Below the pieces are notes generated by a model, which did no database searches, was not told the origin of the DNA, and was given only the letters and a program-made list of their open reading frames with translations. Position numbers and translations under genes: made by a program. From Narthecium ossifragum (Eukaryota; Streptophyta; Magnoliopsida; Dioscoreales; Nartheciaceae): a stretch of DNA of 64,000 nucleotides. Position 1 is the stretch's first letter; each line of letters begins with the position of its first letter. The stretch is taken from assembly GCA_963920575.1 (NCBI GenBank), contig OY986973.1, positions 1,116,001 to 1,180,000 of the forward strand, written 5' to 3'. This document shows, in pieces, positions 46,739-59,568 of the stretch.

Positions 46739-47339
46739 ATGACAGATTGTGGCAGACTCAGGCAATTCATTGTGGTTTTTGTGGTGCCTGGTTTTGTTCT
46801 TGCACCAAAAAAATTTGCTATCAGTTGTAATCTTCGTCAAATTTTTGACTTCCAACTTCTGTATCCCCGTGAATCATCTGTACCCAAGTCCCCTCCAGAT
46901 TACTGTGGTGTTGCAAAATTCACGTTCAATCATGTTGCTTCTCTCTTGAACTTCCGCAGCTTGTCCTGGGTTAACTATTCAACATGATTTTAAGCTCAGT
47001 TTGATACGGGATAAAAGTTATTCTGGTTAACTATTCTGTACCAAATAGGGCCTTAGAGATCGCTGATTGTACTGCCGCACCAGCCTTCAAGCTCAACTAT
47101 TCAAATAAATAAATAAATAAATAAAGGGGAAAAAAAGAAATCTTGTGTTTCGACTTTGCTAGTCATCTTTAAACTACCCACCGGTTGTATGAATTCCTCT
47201 GCTTAAACATGAACCCAAAACAAGAGAAGGCTATGGGAAGAGCTTTAATCTTAGAGAGATAATAGAGGTGTTAAGAGAACCCTCAAACATGATAGAAACA
47301 AAAACACCTGTTTGAAACAAAAGAACATGGCTTCCCTTC
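46739..47339. other. Convergent 3' ends of TMEM147 and PetM genes
   Basis: The stretch holds both 3' untranslated regions, a small MITE-like piece (46991-47055, TTTGATACGGG / GTACCAAATAGGGCC) and an (AAAT)n run at 47104-47124. No other gene. Confidence 0.5.
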
Positions 47340-47708
47340 CTACTCTGATTCCTCCAGGGTTGCCTCCACTCGGAGGATGACGAAGCCGACGGCAACTCCG
47401 ACGAGCACAAGGCCATTCATGATAGCCGCAATCTTGAATATCTCGGCGGCGGCATTGCAGGTGGAGGAGAGTGCCCCACCTCTGCTCTTCTTCTCTGTTG
47501 GAGTCCTCAACGAGTTCAAAACCATGGCAAATGATTGGTTGGTGCATTTTGGAAGGCCAAGGGAGCCTATGTTGTTATTTGCCTTGAGGCCTCCAAAAGA
47601 GTTGAGTCCCTCAATGTAAGTCACCTTAGTCCTGCTCCTCATTGAGGAGTTCAGGCTGGAGCATGTTGTGGCAGCCGCCGGGAGTGTCACCGGAGAGATC
47701 GCCGCCAT
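47340..47708 (-). CDS. petM: Cytochrome b6-f complex subunit 7 (PetM), chloroplast precursor
   Basis: A single coding exon encodes 122 residues. The Ser/Thr-rich head, with [20 protein letters not shown], is a chloroplast transit peptide; the mature end [20 protein letters not shown] followed by [14 protein letters not shown] is the PetM membrane helix and stroma-lumen tail. PetM is one of the small subunits of the thylakoid cytochrome b6-f complex between photosystems II and I. Just upstream of the ATG there is an AG acceptor (TTGCAG, exon from 47710) and a donor AAG|GTAAC near 47805, so a 95-base leader intron (47711-47805) is likely. Confidence 0.95.
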   Translation of the reverse strand: MAAISPVTLPAAATTCSSLNSSMRSRTKVTYIEGLNSFGGLKANNNIGSLGLPKCTNQSFAMVLNSLRTPTEKKSRGGALSSTCNAAAEIFKIAAIMNGLVLVGVAVGFVILRVEATLEESE

Positions 47709-48632
47709 TTCTGCAACACCAGAAGAATTCTACAAGTTATATAGTCAACAGGTATAGAATCAAGAAGAAAGGAGATATCAAAGAAGGCATTAGATGGTGT
47801 GTTACCTTAGTAGCTGTGGAACTTTTTTGAGTGCAGAGAGGCAAGTAGAGTTTTTTTTGTATATGTGAGAGGTTGAGGCTAGGCGTGTGGATAAGGTGAG
47901 GAGAGGATGGTTGGCTATCAAGAGGATTATATCCTTTTCTTGGAAGAAAGGGTGTTGTCCATGGTTTAACGCTGGCCAAGAATTATTGAAAGGCTATTCT
48001 TGTGATTTTAAAGATGAACCGACCAATTGGTGGCCCACATGGTGTTGTTCTGTGGCTGGGATGTTCATCAAGTTATAAAATTGAGATTTTTGAGAGATAA
48101 TAGACTTAAAGCCCCCTTGATGTGCGACAAAATTAATAACAGTAATTTGTGCCAAAAGCTTAAGCTGATAGGAAAATGTGAACTTAAGCATTTGTCCATA
48201 TCTGCTAAGCTGCTAACACAACCTGGTCTAATGCCATCTAAAATCACCAATTGTCTGAAAAAAGAGATAATTTGTACATTTCACTATATGCTAATATGGT
48301 TCTATCTCAAAGTATGTCAGTCTCAAACCAAGTTGGATTGCTGAGATGAGTATGACTTCAATACAGCAGACCATATACAGCTCTTCTAATATAGGAAGAA
48401 CTGATCCTAAAGCTAGCAAACAAGTAACAAAGGAGCTCCATCAAACCAGTGCTCTGACTGCAACTTATCAACAGCAAACCCTTCACAAAGTCAGTTCACA
48501 AAACAAAACTACCATCTAGCAATCCACTGTTTTAAACGATATGTTTCATAGCTAGGTACATGGATAGACTAGCAATTTCAGTCTACGATAAAACCATCCA
48601 GCAAACCATCAAGATGCAGCTGTGATAGCACT
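47709..48632. other. PetM promoter side and B3 gene 3' flank
   Basis: The PetM leader intron (47711-47805) and upstream DNA, then the 3' untranslated part of the first B3 gene. No other gene was recognised. Confidence 0.45.
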
Positions 48633-51600
48633 TCAGTCAGGGCTTTGTTCTTGGATGGCATTAACAGAGATGCTTTGAGCCTTAAGTCTGGAGATATCCA
48701 CTTGTAATACATCATCTGCGAGAAATGTGAAGATACATTTGTCGCCTTCTAGCAAATGGTTTGCTTTCCAGAAGTTCTTCCACCCAGGTCCCAGGTCTAT
48801 CCGCCCTCTTGTCCGTTTACAGACTATTACCGGCCATGACCTCCCACATGGATCACGAAGGATCATCTTGTCCTTCTTAGCAAGATCGTGCACTCTCGCA
48901 TGAACCTTTGGTACTTGCTGTTTCCGAAACCAGTGCAATATATGTCACTAGCAAAAAATGTCCACATAGACATGGTAAATCGTTGAGTACGTTATGCAGT
49001 AATGTGCAACTTATATAAGAGACTAACCAAACATAATCAAGATAGCATCATATGATGCATAAAAAATGCAAACCGGGAGTGCAAGTCAAATGATCTCTCT
49101 GCAGTGTAATAATCTGTGACCTCTAATGCTTTCTAACATAGTGACAGATGGGGATCACGCATGCAAAATTATGATATTCAGAAATGAAGGAGTTATTTAC
49201 TCATATGCAGATATGTATTTGCAACATTTTACATAAAAGTAGAGCATTTGTGTGCCCCGTACTCATATGAGTAGAACAGGACATCTAGTACAAATAATGC
49301 ATCATACGAGTAAAAACAGGACATCAATTGCAAAAGATGCATGATCATATGATGAAATTAGTCAGAAGGGCTAGGTTTGATCAGCAATCACAGCAAGTTA
49401 TCTGCAGGCATGACCTTCATGATGCAACATTGATAGTAATATAAGCATCGGCCAATAGAATTTCAGATTATAATTTCAAGAAGAATAATAAGCCTTCTAA
49501 GGCTTTAACCACCATGTCTAATGGACTGAAATTTGTTTCCAAGTGAAACTTCTCATTACACATAGAGACTACTGACAAGCATAATTGAGAGTAAGTTTGT
49601 TGCAGCAACTTAGATATGAGAAGATCCTGATTCAATATGCTTGAAGCTTAGGTGAGACAACCTCGTGTAACTTCACATTTTCACTGTTTTCCAAGAAAAG
49701 GTCACATTCACACTACCATACATGCAGAAAAAAAATATACCTTCATGTATACGAGTCTGAACTTTACATAGGCTTAAAGGGCAAAAGCTACTTTGAGGTT
49801 GAAATTTTGCATTAGATTCCGCAAGAATCCCTATGCTGCTTCTTATTGCTTCTAGACAGGGTACTTCATTCATACTTCCATGTTAGAGAAAAATCCAAGC
49901 TAAAAGGACTTTACTGGTTTCCTACACTTAGAGGAAGAAGTTTGATTTTGGGAAAATTTGATTGTAATAGGAGATTAGAGGGTACGGATGGCCATTCCAT
50001 CAAATGTGTGAGAATTAGAACATATTATTCTATTATTTGGATCAGATGCTGTTTGGAGATTGACAGAAGGATGGCCAGATATAAGACCGTGAGATTCGAC
50101 TGAAGAATGTGAAAAAACAATGTCAAAAGATGAGCATTTGCCTGAATTTGTCAAGTTCCAATAAGAGTTGGACTCTCCTCGTATAAAACTTGTCATTAAG
50201 AGATAATCATTACTCACAATTGAGTGGGTTGTGGATTTGTGTGCCACAAAATTAGACCATGCACTAATAATTTTGGGCAGTAGGCAGTAGCACATTACCC
50301 GGCAGTCAATCATTTAACCCTCTTGTCAACAGGTTGTAGGTTTGAAATGCCTCTAAGGGGTTTTTATGCTTATCTCCTACCTTTAAAGATCTAAACCATG
50401 GAAAAAAGAAACCCAATTTTAACTACAAAAGGAGCCAATGTTCTTGAAGTAGTGAAGGCACAGATTGGCAAGAAGTCAATGCTACAAGTCCACAACATTA
50501 ATCCCTCTTCAAAGAGTAGCAGCGGAAAAAGTCATAACGGCTAATTAAATGTCAGAACATCATATATCCCGTCAAAATGATGCATCCAGAAGTGATTATG
50601 AAATACACACCACATGATATAAACAAGTAGGTTTCCAAATTGAAACAAACTGCATAGTTCCAGGAGCGACCAAGCTGGCTGCATCAAGAACCCTTTCTGC
50701 ATCATCCGGAATCGGAGATTCCCCTGCATCAAATCACACTGTAAGCTCATCCAAACACTATATAAAAGACCACAATAGATCATGCATAAAAGAAGAAAAA
50801 AGTCAGTAACTTAGTCGCAATCGAAAAGAAAAATTCCCATTAAAGCAAAATTCAGGGCATGAGAAATCTCAACCATCACAGAACTCCTAATGCTATGCAT
50901 CCTATGTTTGAACACTTAAACAACAATTACTCTTCATAAAGCTTTTTACCAGGCATTCCAGGCGGTCCTAAGGTTCCCTCTTTCACCCGAAATATGTGAG
51001 CATTCCATTCTTGGCCTTCTTGGAGAAGCTCGAAAACGCAAACGTCGCCTTCTCCTAAGCGATTTCCTTTCACAAACTCAGACCATCCACTGGATAAATC
51101 TATCCGCTTATCCTTCTGAAATGTAACTTTCACAGGCCAAGAGCCCCCCGTAGGTCCCTGAAGAACTACGCTCCCCTTCTCCACAAGATTATACTTCGTG
51201 GCAAACCTCTTGGGAATCGTCTGAATCCAAAAGAGCACATTTTATGAACCCCAATGCGAAAATTCTTTAAAAGTAAGAGGAGCTCTAAGGAACGGAATGA
51301 ATGATCACCATGTGATTGAGACGAGAACTCCTGCAGAGGGCCATGAAATGTGGGTGGCTGGGCTTAAAGGAGCGCGCAAGGTCCAGAATCCCCTCTCTTT
51401 CCAACTTGTTTACAGGCCTCTTCATCCAAATCAACCCTGTAGAGATCACAATGTAATCGTTAAGAAATTCCAGATCTACCATCGTTACAGGCACAAAAAG
51501 TTCTCACTTTTATTGCCCTTTCCCAAATCTCTTGGTGCCTTATTTGGCTCCACGGCCGAGAGGCTCTTCTTGGCTCCAAGTCCCCTCTCTTGTTCCTTGC

Positions 51601-52009
51601 TGGGCGAGGCAATGGCGTCCTTCTCGCAGCCATTCTTACCGTATATCACGACGTCGAAGCCGACCTCGCCGTCGAGGTGGAACACTAAGAAATCGCCCTC
51701 GTTGATGGTTTGGATCTGCACGAAATCCTCCCATCCACGCTGGAAGCAGCAGCTGCCATCGAAGTTCTCGATCTTGACGCGCCATCGGCGGCCACTGGAG
51801 CTGAGTAAGATGGACCTACCAATGCCTTTGATGTGCTTAGTGAAGGATGGCGGTATGCGCTGGAGATAGATAGCAATGGGGATCGTTAGAGAGATGGATG
51901 GAGCCAAGAAGAGGGTGGGCTTCGTTACCAGAGTGGATTTGAAGTCCCCGAGCATGACCTTGAAGAACGAAGGCCTCTCCGTCTTCTTCTCCTGGCGCGA
52001 AGAAGCCAT
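48633..52009 (-). CDS. REM-type protein with three B3 domains
   Basis: Six exons join in phase: 51929-52009, 51859-51508, 51309-51436, 50950-51220, 50611-50723 and 48633-48917 (minus strand), giving about 409 residues. B3 domain 1 starts SFFKVMLGDFKSTL, crosses a 69-base intron and continues RIPPSFTKHIKG, with GWEDFVQIQTINEGDFLVF. Domain 2 has PHFMALCRSSRLNHM, then TIPKRFATKYNLVEKGSV and GWSEFVKGNRLGEGDVCVFE. Domain 3 has MQFVSIWKPTCLYHV, then QVPKVHARVHDLAKKDKM and GWKNFWKANHLLEGDKCIF. B3 domains are plant DNA-binding folds; REM proteins act in flowers and seeds, targets mostly unknown. Exon 2's donor (AAAA|GTGAGA) is weak, but the phase fits. The first intron is a multiple of three with no stop, so intron retention would add 23 residues. 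Confidence 0.85.
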
Positions 52010-52428
52010 TTTCGCGGAGGAGTGGAAAAATTGCAGCTTTAGCCGATCAGGCGCGAAGAGAAAGAGAGGTGTGTCTGTGCCATGTGGGTGTCGAGATTCG
52101 TGCGAATGAACGAACAGTTGCGTCGGTTATGGATGCTGTCGCTTTCAGTGCGGGGCCCGCACATATGACGTGGCGTGTTGCTGTGTCTAGTGGAGGGGCC
52201 CACGGCTTGCCCACGTGACAGTTATAGATTGACCACTGTGAACCGCTTGATCCAGGACGCTAAACAGTAGCACTAAGGCCCAAATCTACAGGCCTGGCCT
52301 GTTAGAAGAGTTGGCTTTAGCAGCAGCACCCAGCCCAGTTCGAGGCCTTCGGAGCTAGAGAGAGGACTAGGACCCTTAAACCCTAAACCTTCGTCTGAGC
52401 CTTCGCTTCCAGACACCCGCCGCTCGAA
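52010..52428. promoter_or_regulatory. Shared upstream region of B3 and NFD6-like genes
   Basis: The two start codons face away from each other about 420 bases apart. A telobox-like AAACCCTAAACC lies near 52378 in the NFD6-like leader. No TATA box was seen. A bidirectional promoter is inferred from geometry alone. Confidence 0.6.
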
Positions 52429-52843
52429 ATGGCTTTCCGCGGATCCCTCTCGAGATCGCTGCTCGCCACCGCTCGATCTTCCCTCCGGTCGCCGCCGGCG
52501 GTCCCCCGCCAACGCCCTCCGTCGATTGGGGCTCCCCGTATCCAGCGCCGCCGCTCCTCCTTCGCCCCTTCCAGGTGGATATCACAGCTACAACCCTAGC
52601 CCTAACCGCTATAATTTTCTTCAGATCTCTATATCGGTATTAGCTGCATCTCTACTGGATCTTGGTGGCTAAAAGATGGTGGTTTGGCGCAGGACTATGG
52701 GCGAGCTAGGTTGCGTGCAGTCGCTGCTCCCGCTGCACAGCGTAGTGGCCATCCCTCGACTCACCTCGCACCTCTCAGCCAGCGTGAGGGCGTGCTGCGA
52801 GCTCTCTCAGGGTACCTTCCGCCGCACTTGTCCGGATCGCTAG
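52429..52843 (+). CDS. NFD6: NUCLEAR FUSION DEFECTIVE 6-like mitochondrial protein
   Basis: Two exons, 52429-52574 and 52693-52843, join in phase and encode 98 residues. The head MAFRGSLSRSLLATARSSLR is rich in Arg, Ser and Ala with no acidic residues, a typical mitochondrial targeting sequence. The second exon gives TMGELGCVQSLLPLHSVVAI, PRLTSHLSASVRACCELSQG and TFRRTCPDR, the conserved NFD6-family core and tail. The Arabidopsis founder was found in a screen for polar nucleus fusion defects. In this family the 3' end is often alternatively spliced at SQG|GTACC; here too GGTACC follows the SQ codons, and a candidate further 3' exon starts after CAG near 55161. Confidence 0.88.
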
Positions 52844-55800
52844 TTATGTCTCCTCTGCGGGCCTTTGTCTTGCTATCGGTCTAAACTTCACGAGGGAAAA
52901 CTTATCTCACATGACATTTTAAATGGATGAGCAACTCATAGGACTCCGAAGTGTAGATGTCTAGCGTTATATTTCTATTGCTTTTTCAAGTTTGTATGCG
53001 AGTTGTAGTTGATACGAGGAAATTGGGATTGAGATTTGATAGGGAGGAATGGAAAAGATGGTTGATGCAACTGAAAGGCTGGCATATGGTGGGAATCCGG
53101 AGGATGATTCCGTTTGCTAAGATGTAGGTTTTCTCCTGCCCTAATTGTGTCTTTTGTGATTATAGGAGAGCTAATTAAGAGGAATAGTGCTAGATAATGA
53201 AGTCTCTCGAAAAAAGATGATAAAGATTAAATCCTATAGGAGTGCTGAATTTCTTTATCCAGTTTCCTATATTCATTCAATGTGCAAGCACAAATGGTTT
53301 GACATATATATGTATATGTGTTAGTTTGCAGTTTGCCGCTCTTGGGCATCCCAGGCTACCTTTTCTTGGTTAACACATGGATCTATTTGCTGATTTTTCA
53401 TCCCCATAGTATTGCATTTGGCATGCTCTGCTTCAATCATTTTTGCAGTTAGTTTTCTAATATATTTCTCTTCCAAGGCGCTTATTTGGCAACTATTGAA
53501 GTGCTTGAAAAGGCGTTTAAGTGTGCTGATTACCTGCTGTATTGGCACGATTTTTGTATGTAGCTTTTAGGTGTCCAATTTTGGTTGTTGAACTGATGCA
53601 GTATTTTCAAGTTATTGTATTTGTCAATTTGTTTTTGATTAATAAGAGGTTTGGGACTGAGATGTGATAGGGAGGAATGGAAAAGATGGGTGATGCAAAA
53701 GGGAAGCTGACCATTGATGGGAGGCTGAAGGTTGGTGTTTCAAGTGTTTTAGGATCCCTGATTATCTCATAGATATGCGTATCTCTCACAAGATTTCGAT
53801 AAAGATCTAGAATTTCAGAATGGTAACAAGAAGACGATAAAACATGGAACGGGCATGGTGTCTAAATGCAACATACAACTGATTATGTTCTATGTGCTTC
53901 TTTTTCTGTGAATCTAGGAGTATTCGATGATTTTCTTTATATTGTATCAATGCTTGGATGATGGATAATTTCTAAGTGTGAAATGGGTCAACAAACTAAA
54001 TGAACGAAACACTTCTATTTAATAATTGCTCAATCTGACGAAAACATCATGGATTCATTTCTTAGGCCAAGTATTGAGAATTATTCACTTCAATTTGAGA
54101 GAACTTTGCCAAACTGAGTTTGTCGTAAGATATAACGAGGTGGATACTTGTTGATGCTTTTAGTTTTGGTTGTAAGCATTAATATGTGGAAGTTGGTCAT
54201 ATCAGTAATCAGTATGAGAGAACTGGGCCTCCAATGGGAGGCAATTGCAAGACATTATCTTTTAGCTTGATGCGTGGATATAGATGAGGTGGATTCTTAT
54301 GTTTATGGCTTCTCTTAACAGTTACTACGTATCATGCTAAGTGATGTTGAATCATTTTTATTACATGCCTCATCAGAGATATGAGTTACTTGAATTTGAG
54401 CTGATTTTGCTACCAAAGTTTCAGCCTTCTCACCAATTAGGAGCCTGCATTAATATTTGTTTTCTGCGTAAGTTTGTTCATTTCTCTTGATTATTGGCAA
54501 AGGATTGTTTCTATTGTTGTTTGAGGTCATTAATCACAATTGATTTAAATGATCAATTAGTGGAGGAATAGGAAAGGGAAGGTATATAGATTTGTCTTAT
54601 GCAGGCCCATAAGGTAGCAACTAAAATTCAAGTTGCCCCTCGCTGTTTCTGTATCTTTTTAGGTGGCTTTGTATTTTGTTTTGATGATAAAAAAAATGCA
54701 TGTATGAGACTGGTCTTTGAAATAATCCATTATAGGAGATATTTTCTTCTTTTTTTTTGGAATGCTTCCATGATTGTAATTAGGGATAGGATTATGGCTT
54801 TAAAGAAGAAAATACTGATTCTTTTCAATGTATAATGTTTTTTTTCATTGTGTTCAACTTTAACCAGTAAGCATGCAAGGGTGTTTTCAGTCGGCTATTC
54901 GACGAAACTACTTGTCAAATTCTGTTCTTTCAATTTGCAGTCTATTCAATTTAGATATTTTCATTGGATTAAAGAATGTAGCCAAGTATCTAGTGGATGG
55001 TAGTTATTTTAAGTAATTTTGATTATTTTGATCCGTAGATTATGACTGGCTTTTATCCTGATACCCAATTTAGGCACAAGTAAATCCAAAGACATCACAC
55101 CATGGAATTTTACATCATGTGAAGCAATATTCTGACAGGATTTGTTCTCCATTATGTGCAGGTACTTGAAGGTAGATTGATATAGAGGCGATTGAAGGCG
55201 TTATTTGGGACTTTTTTCAGCTAAACCATTTAGTTGCACACTAGAAATATCTACGAATAACCTTGTTTTTTAATGTTCTAAATCCTCCAAGGAGGTGGTA
55301 GATTTTGCTGGCAGACATTGCTGAAGAATTTTGTTGGCTCTGTAAACCATGTGAATTCTTATTGCAAATTTCTTATGCAGTGCATGTTCTTAATTATAAA
55401 GCCATTGAATCAGCTTCTAAAAAAGCATACCATTTCTATCTTCAAAGAAATCTGAGGAAGCAAAGAGGTCACAGATTCGTCCCAAGAATAGGGATTTTTC
55501 GCTGGTAAGCAGGCAAAGTGCAACCGTGCAAGCACTTGTCCATTCTTTGCTAATCAAAATACAACAATGCTAACAGTGCAACCTGCATGCATCAATAACC
55601 AATTGGGAATACCTAGCGAATGATTTGGTTTTATTATCTATTTATTTATTTTTGCTTAGTTGAGCCCGGAGGCTGTGCTACAAAAGTATCGGCTAGCCAG
55701 CGCCGCCCGGGTTACATGCCGTCGCCCCATGCACCAGAAGCCTTTCCACGGCCATACAAAAAGCCTCCGCCGCCATATAGTCAGCCAAGGCATTACATGT

Positions 55801-56038
55801 CCTAGGATTGAGAGAGAATACCACGCGAATTTTAAAACACTAAGAAATCCGACATACGCGTCTGTTCTTCAAAACTTAAAAGCAAGACATCCAGATTTCA
55901 TCTAATAAATAATAATAATAAAAAGACATCCAGATTTCGATGCTTTTGCAGCATGAGAAAGTCCAAAACACGGATTCAAGCACCTTTAAAAGTCTCCAGA
56001 ACCTTGTAAGTTTTCCCTTTTGTGGACAACAGTTTCAT
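52844..56038 (+). other. Long 3' region of the NFD6-like gene
   Basis: About 3 kb of AT-rich DNA, likely introns and 3' exons of the NFD6-like transcript. An AG acceptor at about 55161 precedes GTACTTGAAGGTAGATTG. The stretch GGGATTGAGATTTGATAGGG (53028) recurs as GGGACTGAGATGTGATAGGG (53652), followed by GGAATGGAAAAGATGG, showing an internal duplication. The segment 55235-55560 has a copy at 59700-59990. The block 55660-55805 (GCCCGGAGGCTGTGCT) looks like a repeat fragment. Confidence 0.5.
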
Positions 56039-58932
56039 TTAATAGCTCGATGATTGCCCAAGGTTATGAACTGTCATCAACATGTCTTCCTGCTTATCAA
56101 CAAGTTCAAAGACACAAAGATCTCCTTCTTCCAACTTGTTGTCAAGGACGAAAAACCTCCAATTTCCTGAAAGCGCAGTGATTTTGCTATTGCTATTTAC
56201 ACGACAGGTAGCATGCCACTTCTTCTTCCTGTCCGGGTTTTGAAGTAAGATGCTCTGAGTCCTGCAGGGAAGATGTGCTACTGCAAATTCTCTAGGGATG
56301 TTCTGCGTGTAGTGACGAAGCAAAAATTAGAACACAGCTCTTAATGAACCACACCATCATAAGTTTGTCTCCGATATTTGAAACTTAGCTACTAAAATCA
56401 TAAACTTGATCACGTTCAGTGGAATAAATAACAATTTGCAATCATCAAAACAGATGTCTTTTTGACGCCGAATGTTAGGAAATACAAGTTACAAGTAATA
56501 ACTTTGTAACATGCACGATAACAAGCTTCATAAAACCAATACCATATTGCCAGGTTAAAGACCCAAGATGACAGAACTCTTAACAGGGAAAGAAGGAAAG
56601 TATATTGCCAAATAGTAAATTTTCTAAAGAAACCCTTGCTGATCATCGAAAAATCTGATAGAAGCAAGTAGAATTTTCAGAATGATCAATACTGAAGAAA
56701 CTTTACGTGCTCATGATGCTAGCGAAAAGAGTAGGACTTACTAAAAAGCATGTCCCTCTGACAAATGTTGGGAACATGATTGATGCAAAACAAGGATTTT
56801 CAGGTCCGACTACCCGAAGCAACTGCAGAACCTTCTTTTTGTCAGCATTCGTTAGCTTCCTCTTTACTGACATACAAACTGATGCAAGGGTATTCTTCTC
56901 ATGTTCGTGCAAATCATCAGCTTCTTTCTTCACCTGATATGTCGTGGTTTTTGAGGTTCCAACACTTTTTCCTGAAACATTTACCAATAATAGTGAAAAG
57001 AAGAGGTAAAATTAACTAGCTAAGGCAAAATTATGGAAGAAACGGGGAGAGATTGACTTTGGTGCTCCAAGTTAATTTAGTTTGGTCATTAAGTACCTCC
57101 TGGAGAGAGTATTTATCTGAGCTAATAGAATCTACTGAGTATCCCTTGGAGGTTATCTACGATTGACAAACAACAAAAAGTAACACTGAGCTAAGGAATA
57201 AAGTCTGATTAAATAATAGTAGAATTTTAATTAACTAAAGAGTGCATGTTGTTTTGAACAATCGTTACGAATGAAACAAACTTTCCGATTAATAATCCAC
57301 AAATGCTAAAATACTAAACTAGACTATTAACTAGGAACTAAGCATTTTAAAAGATAATTTAAAGAAAGCTTATCTTCTTACAGATTTCCACAAAGAGACA
57401 GTATGATGCACATAAGAGAGTTGTGCAAAGTGCTGATGTACTCTAACAATAGAACTGAAAATCAAATATCATGCAAAGTTATATGTTGTAAAACCTAGAA
57501 AAAGGAAGAACAACAATTTGATGTTTAAATTCAATAAATTAATGCGCACATTTATGGAAAAGTAAAGGAGTTCACTTACGTGGTCTCCCTCTTCCTCTCT
57601 TTGAAGGAAGACATTTGGAAGGCTTCGACCGTACTCTCCTCCTTTCATTTGCAGTTTCACGGTCAGCACTAAACTTGTGGAGACTACTTGATCCAGATGC
57701 TTGTTGCATATCACTCCCAAAGTCACTCGAAGAACTACACTCAATCACTTCATGATGAGGAGATAAATCAACAAGTTCTACGGAGTCCTCCACCCGTTCT
57801 TGTCTTGGTGAATTCTTCTTACGAACAAAGAAGGATTCGGCTTTCTCACAGCCACTTTCATCAAACATCAAAATGTCAAAGCAAAATTTTCCGTCATACT
57901 GAAAAATTAAAAGGTCATTTTCCTTGATTTTGTGAGCCACGATAAACTCCTCCCAGCCATGTTGAAAGTATACACCACCAGCAGTTTCCATTAGCTTGAC
58001 ATGCCATTTGCCACCACTAGGACCCCTAAGATCAACAATTCCACTTAATTCTCCTCTTTTTCTCCTGAACTGTTCTGGTATCCTCTAGCAAGACAAGAAT
58101 ATAAGAAGATATTATAGAGCAAAGCATTTTGAAAGATAGCAATGAGAACTGGGAGACTGCTGTGTAAAAAGTTGCAAAATAAAGCATGAACCTTACTAAT
58201 CTACATCAGTAATCAATACAGGCGGAGATAATCTCTTTTTATATAGTCTCAAAAGAAGCTTTGCAGAAACTTGGTTCATAAACCATCATCTAGAACTTTC
58301 AAAGAAGCATTTCTTCAAGGCTACTGTTGATCAGGTCATAATGCAAACACAAGGAAACCAGATCAATAAAACACATATATAAGCTCCGAGAAGAACGGGG
58401 ACTTTCAAAGAAGCATTTCTTCCTGGTTTCTTTTGCTCTTGCGAGTCAATGGTAAATTACAACTAAGAAAGATCAATGCGGATGAACATAAAAAATCAGG
58501 TCAATATATCTTGGTGCGAGGATGATGATTTTTCATAGAAAGTTGTAAATTTTGTAATAAATCAAGTAATGCCAGAGTTACCGGTCATGTCATAACTTTC
58601 ACCTTTCTAACAATCATCATTACATTCATAAACACACTTATTTCAAACAAACGCAAAAAAAAAGTACTAAAATCAAGACCTCGTGCACCATTAATTATTT
58701 CAAATCTCTCAACACCACCACTCAGCTAGCTAGCACTGTTGAATAGCGATCTATAGAAGCTTAAACATTCACTACAGAATAAGGTACTGAAGGGATGACG
58801 GAAGGAATTATTCACCATGCGTCGAGAGAAATCGCGATTCATGACCTTGAAAAATCTCATCTTTTTAGAGTGATTCCAGTAGTAGTGCTCCCTCCACTTC
58901 TTGCAGCCGCCGCAGCTCCCCTCCCCCTCCAT
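56039..58932 (-). CDS. REM-type protein with two B3 domains and an AT-hook-like motif
   Basis: Four exons join in phase: 58816-58932, 57580-58084, 56742-56971 and 56039-56302, giving about 371 residues. B3 domain 1 starts MRFFKVMNRDFSRRM and continues after the intron with RIPEQFRRKRGELSGI and GWEEFIVAHKIKENDLLIF. A Ser-rich acidic linker leads to KRGRGRPRKS, an AT-hook-like motif split by the second intron. B3 domain 2 has FASIMFPTFVRGTCFL, then NIPREFAVAHLPC and LEEGDLCVFELV, with WRFFVLDN in place of the usual GW..F. The first-intron position inside the B3 domain is the same as in the gene at 48633-52009, so the two are probably tandem duplicates that later diverged. Nuclear, targets unknown. 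Confidence 0.85.
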
Positions 58933-59083
58933 ATGAGCCTCCCTGGAATCAATTCAGCAGTCGTAGGCACAAACAAAACGCACAAGCTTAGATCATGGGT
59001 GGGGGAACAACAAAAGCAAGCCAGAATCAACAATACTCGCCAACGATCGATGGAAATTACAGGCTCGAAATCTATACGAAACA

Positions 59084-59111
59084 CCCCCCCCCCCCCCACC
59101 CCCCCACCCCC
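59084..59111 (+). repeat. Poly-C tract
   Basis: Runs of C broken only by single A bases lie about 150 bases upstream of the second B3 gene start (G-run on its coding strand). The G-rich strand could fold as a quadruplex. Sequencing length errors are common here. Confidence 0.7.
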
Positions 59112-59372
59112 GGCAAGCCTTTTTAATGCTTCGAGCAAAAAGAGCTAGCTTTCCGAACACATTGAGAACAAGTTACGACGATTTATACCAGGAAAAGCTG
59201 GTGGATCAAAGATCACGAAGAGGAAATTAGAAAGAAGTACAAAAGGATGAATCTTTACCCAGAAATGGTTGAGAAATTCGTCAAATAACTGAGCAAGAAG
59301 CAAAAGAAGAACAAAAAGAAGAGCTAGGGATTTGGGATGCAAGGGAGCCGAGAGAGGCGTGTCTCGGTATTC

Positions 59373-59568
59373 GAGAGCGTGGCATTGGAATTGGCGCCTT
59401 AAATGGAATTCATGAGGATTTAAGTGGGAGTTGGAAGCCCCGCCTTTATTAGGATCAGTCATCAGGCCATGAGAGCGTGGCATTGGAATTGGCGCCTTAA
59501 GTGGAATTGATGAGGATTTAAGTGGGAGTTGGAAGCCCCGCCTTTATTATGATCAGTCATCAGGCCAT
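59373..59568. repeat. 98-bp tandem duplication upstream of the second B3 gene
   Basis: GAGAGCGTGGCATTGGAATT, then GGCGCCTTAA and AGTGGGAGTTGGAAGCCCCG, occurs twice (59373 and 59471) with about four differences. It probably lies in the promoter or leader of the B3 gene, so promoter elements may be duplicated. Confidence 0.88.

Noticed and set aside
55660..55905. Forward 81-residue frame after the NFD6-like gene
   Set aside because: Basic, low-information sequence in a repeat-like block; no homologue recognised.
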